Made by a program: the position numbers and the translations under genes
The notes under the pieces: model-generated
Told to the model about the DNA's origin: nothing
The model's input: the letters and a program-made list of their open reading frames with translations, nothing else
The model's database searches: none
Assembly: GCA_034926785.1 (NCBI GenBank)
Contig: JAYFQU010000010.1
Coordinates: forward strand, 38,503-102,502
Source of the DNA: UBA7703 sp034926785
Lineage (GTDB): Bacteria; Bacillota; Clostridia; Christensenellales; CAG-138
DNA: 64,000 nt
Reading direction: 5' to 3'
In this document: in pieces, positions 41,912 to 50,589 of the stretch
Numbering within the stretch: position 1 is the first letter of the stretch
Layout of the letters: every line of letters starts with the position of its first letter

Positions 41912-41978
41912 GTTTACAAGTGGTTGCGCGAGAGTTTACAGTTGCGCTCTTGTAGGGCGCCGCACATGCGGATACAAT
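41912..41978 (+). promoter_or_regulatory. Promoter of the TIM-barrel gene with upstream direct repeats
   Basis: TTGTAG (41950-41955), a 17-bp spacer and TACAAT (41973-41978) form the promoter. Just upstream, GTTTACA followed by GTTGCGC occurs twice (41912-41929 and 41934-41947), with the GTTTACA units 22 bp apart, two helical turns. Direct repeats abutting the -35 suggest an activator of the response-regulator kind. Confidence 0.5.
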
Positions 41979-42043
41979 GGGATCACACACAGGATCTGCC
42001 GAACTCGGACGCATGCTTTTTTATCATTTAGGAGGGGCACAAG

Positions 42044-42715
42044 ATGAATACACCAACCCCGATTGACGGAACGCTGCGCAAGTTTGCGCTTCGTATTCCC
42101 GCTGCCATACAACAATGCAGCGGCATCTCCATCTTTGGCAAGCTCTATCGCTCCATCGTGTTTTCCACCGACCTCGCGATTATTCGAAACGTCAATGCGG
42201 ACGCGATTATGGCGGTCTATCCCTTTACGCCGCAGCCGGTCATCACGCAGGCAATCATCTCCGCATCGGATATCCCCGTGTTTGCGGGAGTTGGCGGCGG
42301 ACTGACGCAGGGCAAACGCGTGATTCACATGGCGTCCTATGCGGAGATGCAGGGGGCAATCGGCGTCGTGGTCAACGCGCCGACGAAGAACGAGGTGATC
42401 AGCGAACTTAAGGAAACCATCGACATCCCGGTGATCATCACCATTGCGCGGGAGGATACGGATATTGCCGCTCGCGTTACGGCTGGCGCGGCGATTTTAA
42501 ATGTATCCGCCGCGGCGGAGACGGCGCAAATTGTGCGCAGGATTCGCGACTCGTTCCCCGATCTGCCGATGATTGCGACCGGTGGACCAAATGAGGACAC
42601 CATCCGCGAGACCATTGAAGCGGGTGCAAACGCGATTACCTGGACCGCGCCCTCCAGCGGGGAAATTTTTAAGAGCATCATGGCAGCCTACCGCGCGGGG
42701 GAAGCGCACCCGTAA
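42044..42715 (+). CDS. TIM-barrel protein, possible phosphate-binding barrel enzyme
   Basis: The 223-residue protein reads as an alternating beta/alpha barrel: GISIFGKLYRSIVFSTD, ADAIMAVYPFTPQP, IPVFAGVGGGLTQGKR, AIGVVVNAPTK, IPVIITIAREDTD and a C-terminal phosphate-binding-like MIATGGPNEDTIRETIEAGA. It resembles small Firmicute barrel proteins often annotated merely as hydrolase. AGGAGG lies 8 bases before the ATG. No pathway is evident; it ends at its own terminator before the ACT gene. Confidence 0.75.
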   Translation: MNTPTPIDGTLRKFALRIPAAIQQCSGISIFGKLYRSIVFSTDLAIIRNVNADAIMAVYPFTPQPVITQAIISASDIPVFAGVGGGLTQGKRVIHMASYAEMQGAIGVVVNAPTKNEVISELKETIDIPVIITIAREDTDIAARVTAGAAILNVSAAAETAQIVRRIRDSFPDLPMIATGGPNEDTIRETIEAGANAITWTAPSSGEIFKSIMAAYRAGEAHP

Positions 42716-42764
42716 TAGGGACGAAGGAAGCAACAGCGGCTGTAATCCTATTTTTTTCGGAGTC

Positions 42765-42799
42765 AAGGCCACCCGTTTTCTGGGTGGTCTTGGCTTTTT
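42765..42799 (+). terminator. Intrinsic terminator after the TIM-barrel gene
   Basis: AAGGCCACCC (42765-42774) pairs with GGGTGGTCTT (42782-42791) with one wobble, followed by GGC and TTTTT. Confidence 0.75.
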
Positions 42800-42805
42800 C
42801 CTCCG

Positions 42806-42834
42806 TTGCTTTCCCACCTTCCTTGTGTTAAACT
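42806..42834 (+). promoter_or_regulatory. Promoter of the ACT-PFL operon
   Basis: TTGCTT (42806-42811), a 17-bp spacer and TAAACT (42829-42834) with an upstream TG (extended -10) lie 42 bases before the ACT-protein start. Confidence 0.6.
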
Positions 42835-42875
42835 CACTGGAAAAACATTTTTTGATCGATTGGAGTTTTCATATC

Positions 42876-43145
42876 ATGCATGCCATCGTCACCGTCATCG
42901 GCCACGATCGCGTGGGCATTATCGCAGGTATCTGTGTCGCCCTCGCCGGAATCAATGTCAACGTCCTCGATATCTCCCAAACCATCCTCGGCGGCATGTT
43001 CACGATGGTTATGCTCGTGGACATCGCGGAAGCAAGCGTACCATTTGGCGACATTGCCGCAGTGCTGGATAAGGAAGGCGAGCGGCTCAGCGTGACCATC
43101 CGCATCCAGCGGGAGGATATCTTCAACGCCATGCATCGCATTTAA
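42876..43145 (+). CDS. ACT domain protein, UPF0237 family
   Basis: The 89-residue protein is a single ACT domain: MHAIVTVIGHDRVGIIAGIC, ALAGINVNVLDISQTILGGMF and TMVMLVDI. ACT domains bind amino acids and regulate partners. Upstream in-frame starts would run through the terminator and promoter, so the ATG at 42876 is chosen. It pairs with the PFL protein 12 bases downstream, a conserved neighbour pair, so it may be its regulatory subunit. Confidence 0.9.
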   Translation: MHAIVTVIGHDRVGIIAGICVALAGINVNVLDISQTILGGMFTMVMLVDIAEASVPFGDIAAVLDKEGERLSVTIRIQREDIFNAMHRI

Positions 43146-43157
43146 GGAGGCGGCAGG

Positions 43158-44516
43158 ATGATTGATCGAAAGGAAATTTTTGAAACCCAGCACATGATAG
43201 ACCGTGAGCACCTTGACATTCGAACCATCACGATGGGCATCTCCCTTCGCGACTGCGCGGATGGCGACGCTGGGAAGGCGACGCGGAAGATCTATGATAA
43301 AATCACGCGCTGTGCGGAAAAGCTTGTCTCCGTCGGTGAGGAGATCGAGCGCGAGATGGGCATCCCGATCGTCAACAAACGCATATCGGTCACCCCGATG
43401 GCGCTGGTTGCGGATGCGAGTGAGACGGAGGACTATGTTCCATTCGCCGAGGCGATGGATCGCGCGGCGGAGGAATGCGGCGTGAACTTCATCGGCGGGT
43501 TTTCCGCACTGGTACAAAAGGGGTTCACGCGCGGAGATATGCGCCTGATTCGCTCTATCCCAGAGGCGCTGGCGCGGACGAAATACGTCTGTTCCTCGAT
43601 CAACATCGCCTCAACGCGCGCGGGCATCAACATGGACGCCGTGCGCCTCATGGGTGAAATCATCAAGGCGACAGCGGAACGCACGAAGGAACAGGATGGC
43701 CTCGGCTGCGCAAAGCTCGTGGTGTTCTGCAACGCTGTGGAGGACAACCCCTTCATGGCGGGCGCGTTCCACGGCGTGGGCGAGGCGGAATGCGTCATCA
43801 ACGTTGGCGTGTCCGGCCCCGGCGTGGTCTGCCATGCGCTCAAGGAGGTCAGAGGCGCCTCGATCGATGTCGTCGCGGAGACCGTGAAAAAGACCGCGTT
43901 TAAGGTCACGCGAATGGGGCAGCTCATCGCGCGGGAGGCCTCTTCGCGGCTCAACGTTCCGTTTGGCATTGTCGATCTGAGCCTTGCGCCGACGCCTGCG
44001 CAGGGGGACTCGGTCGCGCGGATCCTGGAGGAGATGGGGTTGGAGCGCTGCGGCACGCATGGCACGACCGCCGCGCTTGCGCTGCTCAACGACGCGGTGA
44101 AGAAGGGCGGCGTAATGGCGAGCTCTCAGGTTGGCGGTTTATCCGGCGCATTTATTCCGGTTTCGGAGGACGAGGGGATGATCGCCGCCGCGCAGGCCGG
44201 CACGCTTACGATTGACAAGCTGGAGGCAATGACCTGCGTTTGCTCCGTGGGGCTGGATATGATTGCCGTCCCCGGGGATACGCCCGCGGAGACTATCTCC
44301 GCAATCATCGCGGACGAGGCGGCCATCGGCATGATCAACAACAAAACCACCGCCGTGCGCTTGATCCCCGCGCCGGGCAAAGTGGTTGGCGACTTGGTGG
44401 AGATGGGCGGATTACTCGGCAGCGCGCCGGTGATGCCGGTGCATATCGAGAGCAGCGCGGGCTTTATCCAGCGCGGCGGGCGCATCCCCGCACCACTAAA
44501 CGCGCTGAGAAACTGA
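43158..44516 (+). CDS. PFL family protein, UPF0210 (DUF711)
   Basis: The 452-residue protein has the UPF0210 pattern, with ETQHMIDREHLDIRTITMGI at the N terminus, SINIASTRAGINMDAV, GAFHGVGEAECVINVGVSGP in the middle and ESSAGFIQRGGRIPAPL at the end. The fold is thought to resemble pyruvate formate-lyase-like barrels, but no activity is established and I see no glycyl-radical motif. AAGGAGG precedes the ATG. It is co-transcribed with the ACT protein. The stop codon lies in a 9-bp sequence repeated after the element that follows. Confidence 0.9.
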   Translation: MIDRKEIFETQHMIDREHLDIRTITMGISLRDCADGDAGKATRKIYDKITRCAEKLVSVGEEIEREMGIPIVNKRISVTPMALVADASETEDYVPFAEAMDRAAEECGVNFIGGFSALVQKGFTRGDMRLIRSIPEALARTKYVCSSINIASTRAGINMDAVRLMGEIIKATAERTKEQDGLGCAKLVVFCNAVEDNPFMAGAFHGVGEAECVINVGVSGPGVVCHALKEVRGASIDVVAETVKKTAFKVTRMGQLIAREASSRLNVPFGIVDLSLAPTPAQGDSVARILEEMGLERCGTHGTTAALALLNDAVKKGGVMASSQVGGLSGAFIPVSEDEGMIAAAQAGTLTIDKLEAMTCVCSVGLDMIAVPGDTPAETISAIIADEAAIGMINNKTTAVRLIPAPGKVVGDLVEMGGLLGSAPVMPVHIESSAGFIQRGGRIPAPLNALRN

Positions 44517-44519
44517 GCT

Positions 44520-44652
44520 GAGACATCCGGACGGCAAAGAGCGGCGAAGAAACCGCCCGATCCCGGGCGATCCGTCACGGTGGAAAAGCCACCGCAGCCG
44601 TAACCGATGGGTTAAGGGCTGCGGCCCTTAGCAATCCCGGGACTTTTTTATC
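44520..44652 (+). repeat. Five-hairpin intergenic repeat, copy D (internally deleted)
   Basis: This copy keeps the first bases (TGAGAC), loses the first hairpin and half of the second, and then matches the others from CCGGACGGCAAAGAG to the 3' end. Its fourth stem reads CGGTGG with CCACCG, where copy C has CGGCGG with CCGCCG, a compensated change. AAACTGAGC occurs on both sides (44510-44518 and 44653-44661). It lies between convergent PFL and thioesterase genes. Confidence 0.8.
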
Positions 44653-44697
44653 AAACTGAGCCCGCCAGATGGATGGCGGGCTCAGTTTGTTGATTTT
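44653..44697. terminator. 14-bp perfect hairpin terminator
   Basis: AAACTGAGCCCGCC (44653-44666) pairs perfectly with GGCGGGCTCAGTTT (44675-44688), followed on the plus strand by GTTGATTTTT. It lies just before the thioesterase stop codon and may serve both convergent genes. Confidence 0.75.
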
Positions 44698-44702
44698 TCC
44701 GT

Positions 44703-45215
44703 TTATGCTTCCGGCAGGTCGATTTCCTCCGGGTCGGAGTCATAGGGATAGCACTGCCAGCTTTCGCCGTTGGCCTCAAAGTCCGAGATGTCCGAGAGCC
44801 TGAGCTTCATGTATTTCGCGGTTGCGGTGGCGGCGACGGTACCGTCCGGCAGGAGAATTTCACCCTCGCCGCAGAAGAGGCGCCGGCTGTTCTCCGTTAT
44901 GCGGCCTGTCACCGTGAGCGTCGCGTTGTAAGGCACGGGCTTTTTATAGCGCGTGGTGATCTCGACGGTCACCGCCCAGGTATCCGGTTCGGAGACGTTG
45001 ATTGCCCGGCCGATGGTCTCATCCAGCAGCGCGGTGCAGACGCCGCCGTGCACACGCCCGGGATAGCTCTGGTGATGCTCGCCGGGAGTGACGCGCGCCG
45101 CGAGGCTTCCGTCCTCCAATTCAAAAAAATCCGTGTGCAGACCAAACGGGTTCTTGACTCCACAGACAAAGCATCCCCTGCCTGCGTTGTGCTTTTTCAC
45201 GATGTGTTTCTTCAA
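44703..45215 (-). CDS. PaaI-type hotdog-fold thioesterase
   Basis: The 170-residue protein has a hotdog domain with the PaaI-like core GRVHGGVCTALLDETIGRA and VTVEITTRYKKPVPYNATL. Such enzymes hydrolyse acyl-CoA thioesters. A CFVCG motif precedes it, as in some uncharacterised PaaI relatives. The start is a TTG at 45213-45215 with AGGAG 6 bases upstream; no ATG is suitably placed. About 25 acidic C-terminal residues extend beyond the domain. Confidence 0.85.
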   Translation of the reverse strand: MKKHIVKKHNAGRGCFVCGVKNPFGLHTDFFELEDGSLAARVTPGEHHQSYPGRVHGGVCTALLDETIGRAINVSEPDTWAVTVEITTRYKKPVPYNATLTVTGRITENSRRLFCGEGEILLPDGTVAATATAKYMKLRLSDISDFEANGESWQCYPYDSDPEEIDLPEA

Positions 45216-45252
45216 ACCAAACTCCTGACCATGTTTTTTATAATCGCTCGCG

Positions 45253-46098
45253 CTATTTTATAACCGTAAAGAGACCAAATGCGTTGGGGCCGCCGTGGCA
45301 GGCGATTGCCGCACAGACGGAGAGCGGGATGATCTCCTTAAAATAGTGCAGCGAGTCAATCTGATCGATTAGACCCTGCAGCAGCGCTTCGTCCTGTATT
45401 GCATGCGAGATCATAATGACATCCGGGTTCATCTGTTCGCGCTGAGCCAGCGTGGTCTCGATGAACTCCTTCAACGCGCGTCTATAAGTGCCCATGTATT
45501 TTTTGCCGACGACAAGCTTGCCTTCGCGGATGTTGATACTCTGGCGAATTTGAAGGGTGCTTGCGCCGAGGTAAGCCAGCGTGGAGCAGCGCCCGCCCTC
45601 GTGCAGATATTCGAGTGTCTCGATGATGAAACTGCCGACGATCTTGTCCCGATACGCGGTCAGATGGTCGAAGAGCTCCTTGGCGGACAAGGTGTCCTTG
45701 AGGCGGGCCGCCTCCATGGCGAGCAAAGCGCTGCCGCTCGAGATGGTGAGCGAATCCAGCACATAGACATGCTCCATGCCTTCGGCTGCGATGGCGGCGT
45801 TCGCATAGCAACTGGAGACGCCGGAGCTCTTGGCAACGAACACCACCGCGTCGTGGTTCTCAAGGCATTTTTTAAAAAAGCCTTCGTAGTCGGTGGGATT
45901 TGCGGCTGCCGTCTGCGGCAGCTTTTTTGTGCTCCGAAAGTAGTCAAACAGATCGCTTTGCTTGAGGTCGGGATAATCCAGATAATCCGTGTCGCCCATT
46001 CGAACATAGGAAGGGCAGACCTCAACATTGTATTGCTGCACCATATCGAGGGTCATGTCAAAGGTGCTGTCGGCCGCTATGCAGATTCGTTCCATCAT
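45253..46098 (-). CDS. DegV family fatty-acid-binding protein (second copy)
   Basis: The protein of about 281 residues shows the DegV pattern: IAADSTFDMTLDMVQ, a TAAANPTDYEGFFKK loop, FVAKSSGVSSCYANA for the fatty acid, and LEYLHEGGRCSTLA. AAGGAG lies 4 bases before the ATG at 46098 and 7 before the ATG at 46095, so initiation may be at either. It is a distant paralogue of the DegV at 22148-23014. It likely supplies a different acyl chain to a FakA-type kinase located elsewhere. Confidence 0.9.
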   Translation of the reverse strand: MMERICIAADSTFDMTLDMVQQYNVEVCPSYVRMGDTDYLDYPDLKQSDLFDYFRSTKKLPQTAAANPTDYEGFFKKCLENHDAVVFVAKSSGVSSCYANAAIAAEGMEHVYVLDSLTISSGSALLAMEAARLKDTLSAKELFDHLTAYRDKIVGSFIIETLEYLHEGGRCSTLAYLGASTLQIRQSINIREGKLVVGKKYMGTYRRALKEFIETTLAQREQMNPDVIMISHAIQDEALLQGLIDQIDSLHYFKEIIPLSVCAAIACHGGPNAFGLFTVIK

Positions 46099-46189
46099 GC
46101 TTCTCCTTGCGTGATTTTTTAGATTGCGTCGGGGGGTGTGATGTGACGCCGATAGCGTACATATAGGCTGGGGATTATTATAAGTTATT

Positions 46190-46218
46190 ATTATACAGGA
46201 TATTTTACCGAATACCAA
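46190..46218 (-). promoter_or_regulatory. Promoter of the second DegV gene
   Basis: The minus strand has TTGGTA (46213-46218), a 17-bp spacer and a perfect TATAAT (46190-46195). A second TATAAT lies just downstream. The 46099-46419 gap otherwise contains only a possible asparaginase promoter (TTGATA near 46337). Confidence 0.65.
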
Positions 46219-46419
46219 ATATTAACCATTTTTTTGATGCAACCGGCGCCCGCCTGAGCCGAGGATATGAACGGCGGAACGGAAATGTTATATTGTTCCG
46301 GTTCCCTTTTCACCCCGCAAAAACTGTGATAATTTGATAGTGTTCCCCACAATAAAAATGATCGTTTTGACGAACTTTCCCCTCGCGTTTGACATCCTAA
46401 TTTCAAACCTGGAGCAAAT

Positions 46420-47424
46420 ATGAAAAAGCTGATGATCCTCTCCACCGGCGGAACCATCGCCTGCACGCAGACGGCGGACGGGCTGATTCCGACACTGTCC
46501 GCGGATGATATTTTGGCCTATGCGCCGAGCGCGAAGAAACTCGGACAAATTGAGACGAAGACCATCTTTAATCTGGATAGTTCCAATATTCAGCCGGAAG
46601 AATGGCGTATGATTGCAAACGAGGTGTTTCGCTGCCTGCCGGAGCATGACGGCATTGTGGTGCTGCATGGGACGGACACCATGGCGTACACCGCATCCAT
46701 GCTCTCCTTCATGCTGCGGCATGTGGATAAGCCGGTGGTGATTACGGGCTCGCAGCTGCCCGTTGGTCATCCCAATACCGACGCGAAATTGAATTTGAAG
46801 CACGCGCTGATCACCGCGGCAAGCGGCATTGCGGGAGTATTTGTGGTGTTTGACCGTCAGATTATGCTCGGCTGCCGCGTTGGCAAGGTACGGACGACGA
46901 GCCAGAATGCGTTTGAAAGCATCAACCGGCCGCCTGTTGGTGTTATCCGCCGCGATCATGTATGCCTGATTGCGCCGCCGGAGCGAATGACGCTTTCGCC
47001 CGTGCTGGATGACGCTATAGAACCGAATGTTTTTTTGCTCAAGCTCATCCCCGGCACAAGGCCGGAGGTGTTTGACGACATCGCGCGGCTTGGCTACCGG
47101 GGGGTGGTGATTGAGGGATTCGGTCTTGGCGGCCTGCACTGCCTGCGCCGCAATCTGCTGGAGGGCATTCAGAAGCTGCTTGACGCCAACGTGGCGGTGC
47201 TGCTCACCACCCAATGTCGCTATGAGCCAAGCGACCCGACGGTATATGAAACCGGAAGGCTTGCGCTGGAACTCGGAATCCTGCAGGCCTATGACATGAC
47301 GAGCGAATGCGCGGTGACAAAACTCATGTGGGTGCTGGCGCATGCAAACAGCCTTGCGCAGGTTCGCCAGATGATGTACACCAACTATTGCGGGGAGATT
47401 ACATTGCCGCAAAACGCGCGTTGA
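46420..47424 (+). CDS. Type I L-asparaginase
   Basis: The 334-residue enzyme has both catalytic-threonine motifs, STGGTIACTQ near the N terminus and VVLHGTDTMAYTASML, plus TGSQLPVGHPNTDAKLNL. It hydrolyses L-asparagine to aspartate and ammonia. There is no signal peptide, so it is cytoplasmic. TGGAG lies 5 bases before the ATG. It is a single gene and ends 15 bases from the convergent small gene. Confidence 0.93.
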   Translation: MKKLMILSTGGTIACTQTADGLIPTLSADDILAYAPSAKKLGQIETKTIFNLDSSNIQPEEWRMIANEVFRCLPEHDGIVVLHGTDTMAYTASMLSFMLRHVDKPVVITGSQLPVGHPNTDAKLNLKHALITAASGIAGVFVVFDRQIMLGCRVGKVRTTSQNAFESINRPPVGVIRRDHVCLIAPPERMTLSPVLDDAIEPNVFLLKLIPGTRPEVFDDIARLGYRGVVIEGFGLGGLHCLRRNLLEGIQKLLDANVAVLLTTQCRYEPSDPTVYETGRLALELGILQAYDMTSECAVTKLMWVLAHANSLAQVRQMMYTNYCGEITLPQNAR

Positions 47425-47439
47425 GCGGAGTTTTGCCTG

Positions 47440-47649
47440 TCATGGGGAAATTTTCTGAAACTGCACGGTTCGCTCTTTGAGCGAAATTCTGCCAACCTGA
47501 TAGCCATATGCTTCGAGTTCTTTTTTGCAGTTGAGGAACGAGTGATCGATCTCGACCCCGGCTATTTCTTGCACCTCGGCAAAGGTTAGTTTCAGCTGCG
47601 GGGCATTACTCTGGCCGATGTATTCCCAGAGTGCGCAATATTTACCCAT
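47440..47649 (-). CDS. Small conserved-looking protein, 69 residues (DUF7662-like)
   Basis: The protein MGKYCALWEYIGQSNAPQLK continues with LTFAEVQEIAGVEIDHSFLN and ends VQFQKISP. The order KY-x-LW-x-YI, LTF-x-EV-x-x-IAG and a late basic-beta segment resembles small DUF7662-type winged proteins seen in Firmicutes. GGAGGG precedes the ATG by a short spacing. Function is unknown. Confidence 0.65.
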   Translation of the reverse strand: MGKYCALWEYIGQSNAPQLKLTFAEVQEIAGVEIDHSFLNCKKELEAYGYQVGRISLKERTVQFQKISP

Positions 47650-47709
47650 GTGTTACCCTCCGGCGATGCCGCAATGGACGTTTGGATGGTTTCTATTTTA
47701 CGGCACAAA

Positions 47710-47718
47710 TGCTATATT
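47710..47718 (+). promoter_or_regulatory. Extended -10 before the GH2 gene
   Basis: TGCTATATT is a good extended -10 (TATATT at 47713-47718), about 100 bases before the GH2 start. No clear -35 is present. Confidence 0.4.
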
Positions 47719-47818
47719 AAACAGAGAATGTTTGGAATCAGGATCAACGCTACGATCGAATACGATAGGGTACCGAACACATTTGGGTTTATAATCAACG
47801 GTAAGGAGCGTTTTCAAC

Positions 47819-50212
47819 ATGCGAAGCACGCAGCAACTGAACGACGACTGGCTCTATCTGCCCGCCTATCGGGAAGGGTGCGAGGAAACGGAATTTGACG
47901 AGACAGGGTGTTTGCCCATACGGCTGCCGCATACAAATCGGCCATTGCCGCTGAATAATTTCGACGAGCGCGAGAGCCAGTTTATCAGCTGCTATCGCAG
48001 GCGCATTCGATTTACGCAGCGGGCGGGGAAACGGTTGTTTCTGCATTTTGAAGGCGTCATGGCCGCGGCGAAGGTCTATTTTAATGGCGTTTTTTTAGCG
48101 GAGCATCTCGGGGGCTATACGCCGTTTACGGTCGAATTGACCGGACTGGCCACGGGAGGGGAGGATTTTCTTGCCGTGGTCGTGGATTCCCGCGAACGAA
48201 ATGACATTCCCCCGTTTGGGCACGTGATTGACTATCTCACCTATGGCGGCATCTATCGTGAGGTTTGGCTGGAGGAGACAAGCGAAACCTATCTGCAAAA
48301 CCTTCGGATCCGACCCCGAAAAACTGCGTCCTGCTGGCGGGTCGAAACGGACGCCTACCTGGATTACGCGGGCGGAGAGCGGGGCTCGGCCCTGCTGCGC
48401 CTGACGCTGAGAGCGCTGGATGGAAGGACAAGCACACAGGATTTCCCCGTGGATCTATCTGGCGAAACGAGGCAGACGCTGTCCGTTTCGTTGGAAGCAA
48501 CCGACGTGCGGATCTGGAGCCTTGAGGAGCCGAATCTTTATCAGCTGTCCGCCGGGCTATATCTGGGCGAGAGCCTGATTGATGAGACCGCCGGCCGATT
48601 CGGTTTCCGTGAGGCAAAGTTTACACCGGAAGGCTTCTTCCTCAACGGCGAACGAGTGAAGCTCCGCGGCCTGAACCGCCACCAGAGTTACCCTTATGTC
48701 GGATATGCGATGCCAAAGCGCGCGCAGGAGATGGACGCGGAGCTGCTCAAGCGCTCGCTGGGCGTAAACCTCGTCCGCACGAGCCATTATCCGCAGTCGC
48801 GCCATTTTCTCAACCGCTGTGACGAGCTGGGTCTGCTGGTGTTTGAGGAGATTCCCGGTTGGCAGCATATTGGCGGAGCGGAATGGAAGAAAAACACCCT
48901 GTCCGCGCTGGAGGAGATGATTACGCGGGATTGGAACCACCCGAGCATTGTGCTTTGGGGGGTGCGAATCAATGAGTCGCAGGATGACGACGCGTTCTAC
49001 CGGGAGACAAACGCGCTCGCCCGTCGGCTGGATGCTTCGCGCCAGACCGGCGGCGTGCGAAACTTCGCCAACAGTCATTTCTATGAGGATGTTTACACCT
49101 ATAACGATTTTGTCCACAACGGTAAAAATGAACCGCTCAAACACCCCAAAGAGGTGGTGCGTGGGCGCGTGCCATACATGGTGACGGAACACAACGGACA
49201 CATGTTTCCAACCAAAAAGATCGACTGCGAGGAGAAGCGCGTGGAACACGCGCTGCGCCACCTGCGCGTGCTGGACCGCATGTATGGTGAAAAGCAGATC
49301 TCAGGCTCCATCGGCTGGTGCATGAACGACTACAACACGCACAAGGACTTTGGCAGCGGGGACAAGATTTGCTATCACGGTGTGATGGACCTGTTCCGAC
49401 TGCCGAAGCTCGCCGCCGCCGCGTATGCTTCCCAGCGGGACGATACGTCCGTCATGGAGGTTGCCTCCGGGATGAATCAGGGGGAACGGACGGGATCCGA
49501 CCTTGGTTGCGTTTATGTTTTCACCAATTGCGACGAGGTGAAGCTCTATAAAAACGGAGAATATATCGGCAGCTATGGCCCGGATCGCAAAAAGTTTCCC
49601 AACCTGCCGCATCCGCCGGTTGCGATCACGGATTTGATCGGCGAACGGTTGATGAGAAACGAACACATCTCCAAACGGGATGCGGATCGCGTTAAGCGCG
49701 TGTTGGCCGCCATTGTAAAATACGGCGACAAATCCCTGCCGCTTCGCTACAAACTCGCGATGGGATACACGATGCTCAAGCTGCGCTATCGCTATGAGGA
49801 TGCGGTGAATCTCTATACCCGATATGTGGCGGGCTGGGGGTCGGAATCCACGGAATTCCTCTTTGAGGGATACCGCGGAGGACGGCTGGCCGCGAGCGTA
49901 AAGCGGGGCGACGCCGTAAGCGCGGGGTTGCGGATTACGTCCGAGACGCTTGCGCTGGAAGAGGCGGATACCTATGACGTTTGCAGAATCGTGCTGGAGC
50001 ATGTGGATCAGTTCGGGGCGGTGATGCCGTATTCCGTTGAGGCGGTTCGGGTGCAGGTCTCCGGCGCGGGGGAGAGAATCGGGCCTGAGCTCGTCAGCCT
50101 CACGGGCGGATCGACGGCGTTTTGGGTCAAGACGGCGGGGAAAGGCGAAATCACCGTCTCGGTGGAGTCGGAACGCTTCGGTTGCCAGACGCTGACCCTT
50201 ATCGTAACCTGA
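47819..50212 (+). CDS. Glycoside hydrolase family 2 protein
   Basis: The 797-residue protein has the GH2 order: a sugar-binding jelly roll (about 1-170), an Ig-like domain (about 175-280), a TIM barrel (about 285-570) with LRGLNRHQSYPYVGYAMPKR and RTSHYPQSRHFL, and C-terminal beta domains. The acid/base Glu386 (RINESQ) and nucleophile Glu457 (MVTEHNGH) are both present. No signal peptide is seen, so it is cytoplasmic. It may act as a beta-galactosidase, beta-glucuronidase or relative on an imported glycoside. It stands alone without a transporter. AAGGAG lies 10 bases before the ATG. Confidence 0.9.
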   Translation: MRSTQQLNDDWLYLPAYREGCEETEFDETGCLPIRLPHTNRPLPLNNFDERESQFISCYRRRIRFTQRAGKRLFLHFEGVMAAAKVYFNGVFLAEHLGGYTPFTVELTGLATGGEDFLAVVVDSRERNDIPPFGHVIDYLTYGGIYREVWLEETSETYLQNLRIRPRKTASCWRVETDAYLDYAGGERGSALLRLTLRALDGRTSTQDFPVDLSGETRQTLSVSLEATDVRIWSLEEPNLYQLSAGLYLGESLIDETAGRFGFREAKFTPEGFFLNGERVKLRGLNRHQSYPYVGYAMPKRAQEMDAELLKRSLGVNLVRTSHYPQSRHFLNRCDELGLLVFEEIPGWQHIGGAEWKKNTLSALEEMITRDWNHPSIVLWGVRINESQDDDAFYRETNALARRLDASRQTGGVRNFANSHFYEDVYTYNDFVHNGKNEPLKHPKEVVRGRVPYMVTEHNGHMFPTKKIDCEEKRVEHALRHLRVLDRMYGEKQISGSIGWCMNDYNTHKDFGSGDKICYHGVMDLFRLPKLAAAAYASQRDDTSVMEVASGMNQGERTGSDLGCVYVFTNCDEVKLYKNGEYIGSYGPDRKKFPNLPHPPVAITDLIGERLMRNEHISKRDADRVKRVLAAIVKYGDKSLPLRYKLAMGYTMLKLRYRYEDAVNLYTRYVAGWGSESTEFLFEGYRGGRLAASVKRGDAVSAGLRITSETLALEEADTYDVCRIVLEHVDQFGAVMPYSVEAVRVQVSGAGERIGPELVSLTGGSTAFWVKTAGKGEITVSVESERFGCQTLTLIVT

Positions 50213-50253
50213 AAAAGCGGCATAGCGTTTTTCAAAAAACAAATAAATTTTAA

Positions 50254-50281
50254 TTGACATTCGGCTATGTTGTGTTAATAT
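50254..50281 (+). promoter_or_regulatory. Strong promoter of the polyamine operon leader
   Basis: A perfect TTGACA (50254-50259), a 16-bp spacer and TAATAT (50276-50281) with an upstream TGT (extended -10) give a start near 50288, which is the first base of the first leader hairpin. Confidence 0.75.
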
Positions 50282-50287
50282 GAAAAA

Positions 50288-50589
50288 GCGCAAACGAGAG
50301 AACCAAAATTTGCGCATACTTGGCCGAGTAAAAATGCCCATCGGACAGGGCTGGCCGCCGCCGCGCGTGACGTGAAGCGTCACATTATTGATTGAGTTTG
50401 AAGACTCAAATTTTATAAGTTGGTTACTTCATAACCAGTGCGAAAGCACACCACTTGTGAAACGGTCAATAAGAGTAGCGACGGCAACCTTGCTAAACAA
50501 CACTCTGATGAAACGGTCAATGTCATCGTTCTATCCAATTCGTACGCGGGAAATCTGTGTGCGCCGGAAAATGGAACAGGAAGCATGAC
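50288..50589 (+). ncRNA. Structured leader RNA of the polyamine operon, candidate cis-regulatory element
   Basis: The leader folds by eye into successive helices: GCGCAAA/TTTGCGC (50288-50294 with 50309-50315), GTGACG/CGTCAC (50367-50372 with 50378-50383), TTGAGT/ACTCAA (50392-50409), and a three-way junction closed by AAGT/ACTT (50417-50420 with 50453-50456). Its two arms are GGTTA/TAACC and GTGC-GAAA-GCAC. The 13-mer TGAAACGGTCAAT occurs twice (50458-50470 and 50509-50521). An intrinsic terminator follows at 50590-50625, before the arginine decarboxylase. A promoter, a folded leader and a terminator ahead of a biosynthetic operon is the layout of a riboswitch or attenuator. I do not recognise a known class. 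Confidence 0.55.
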
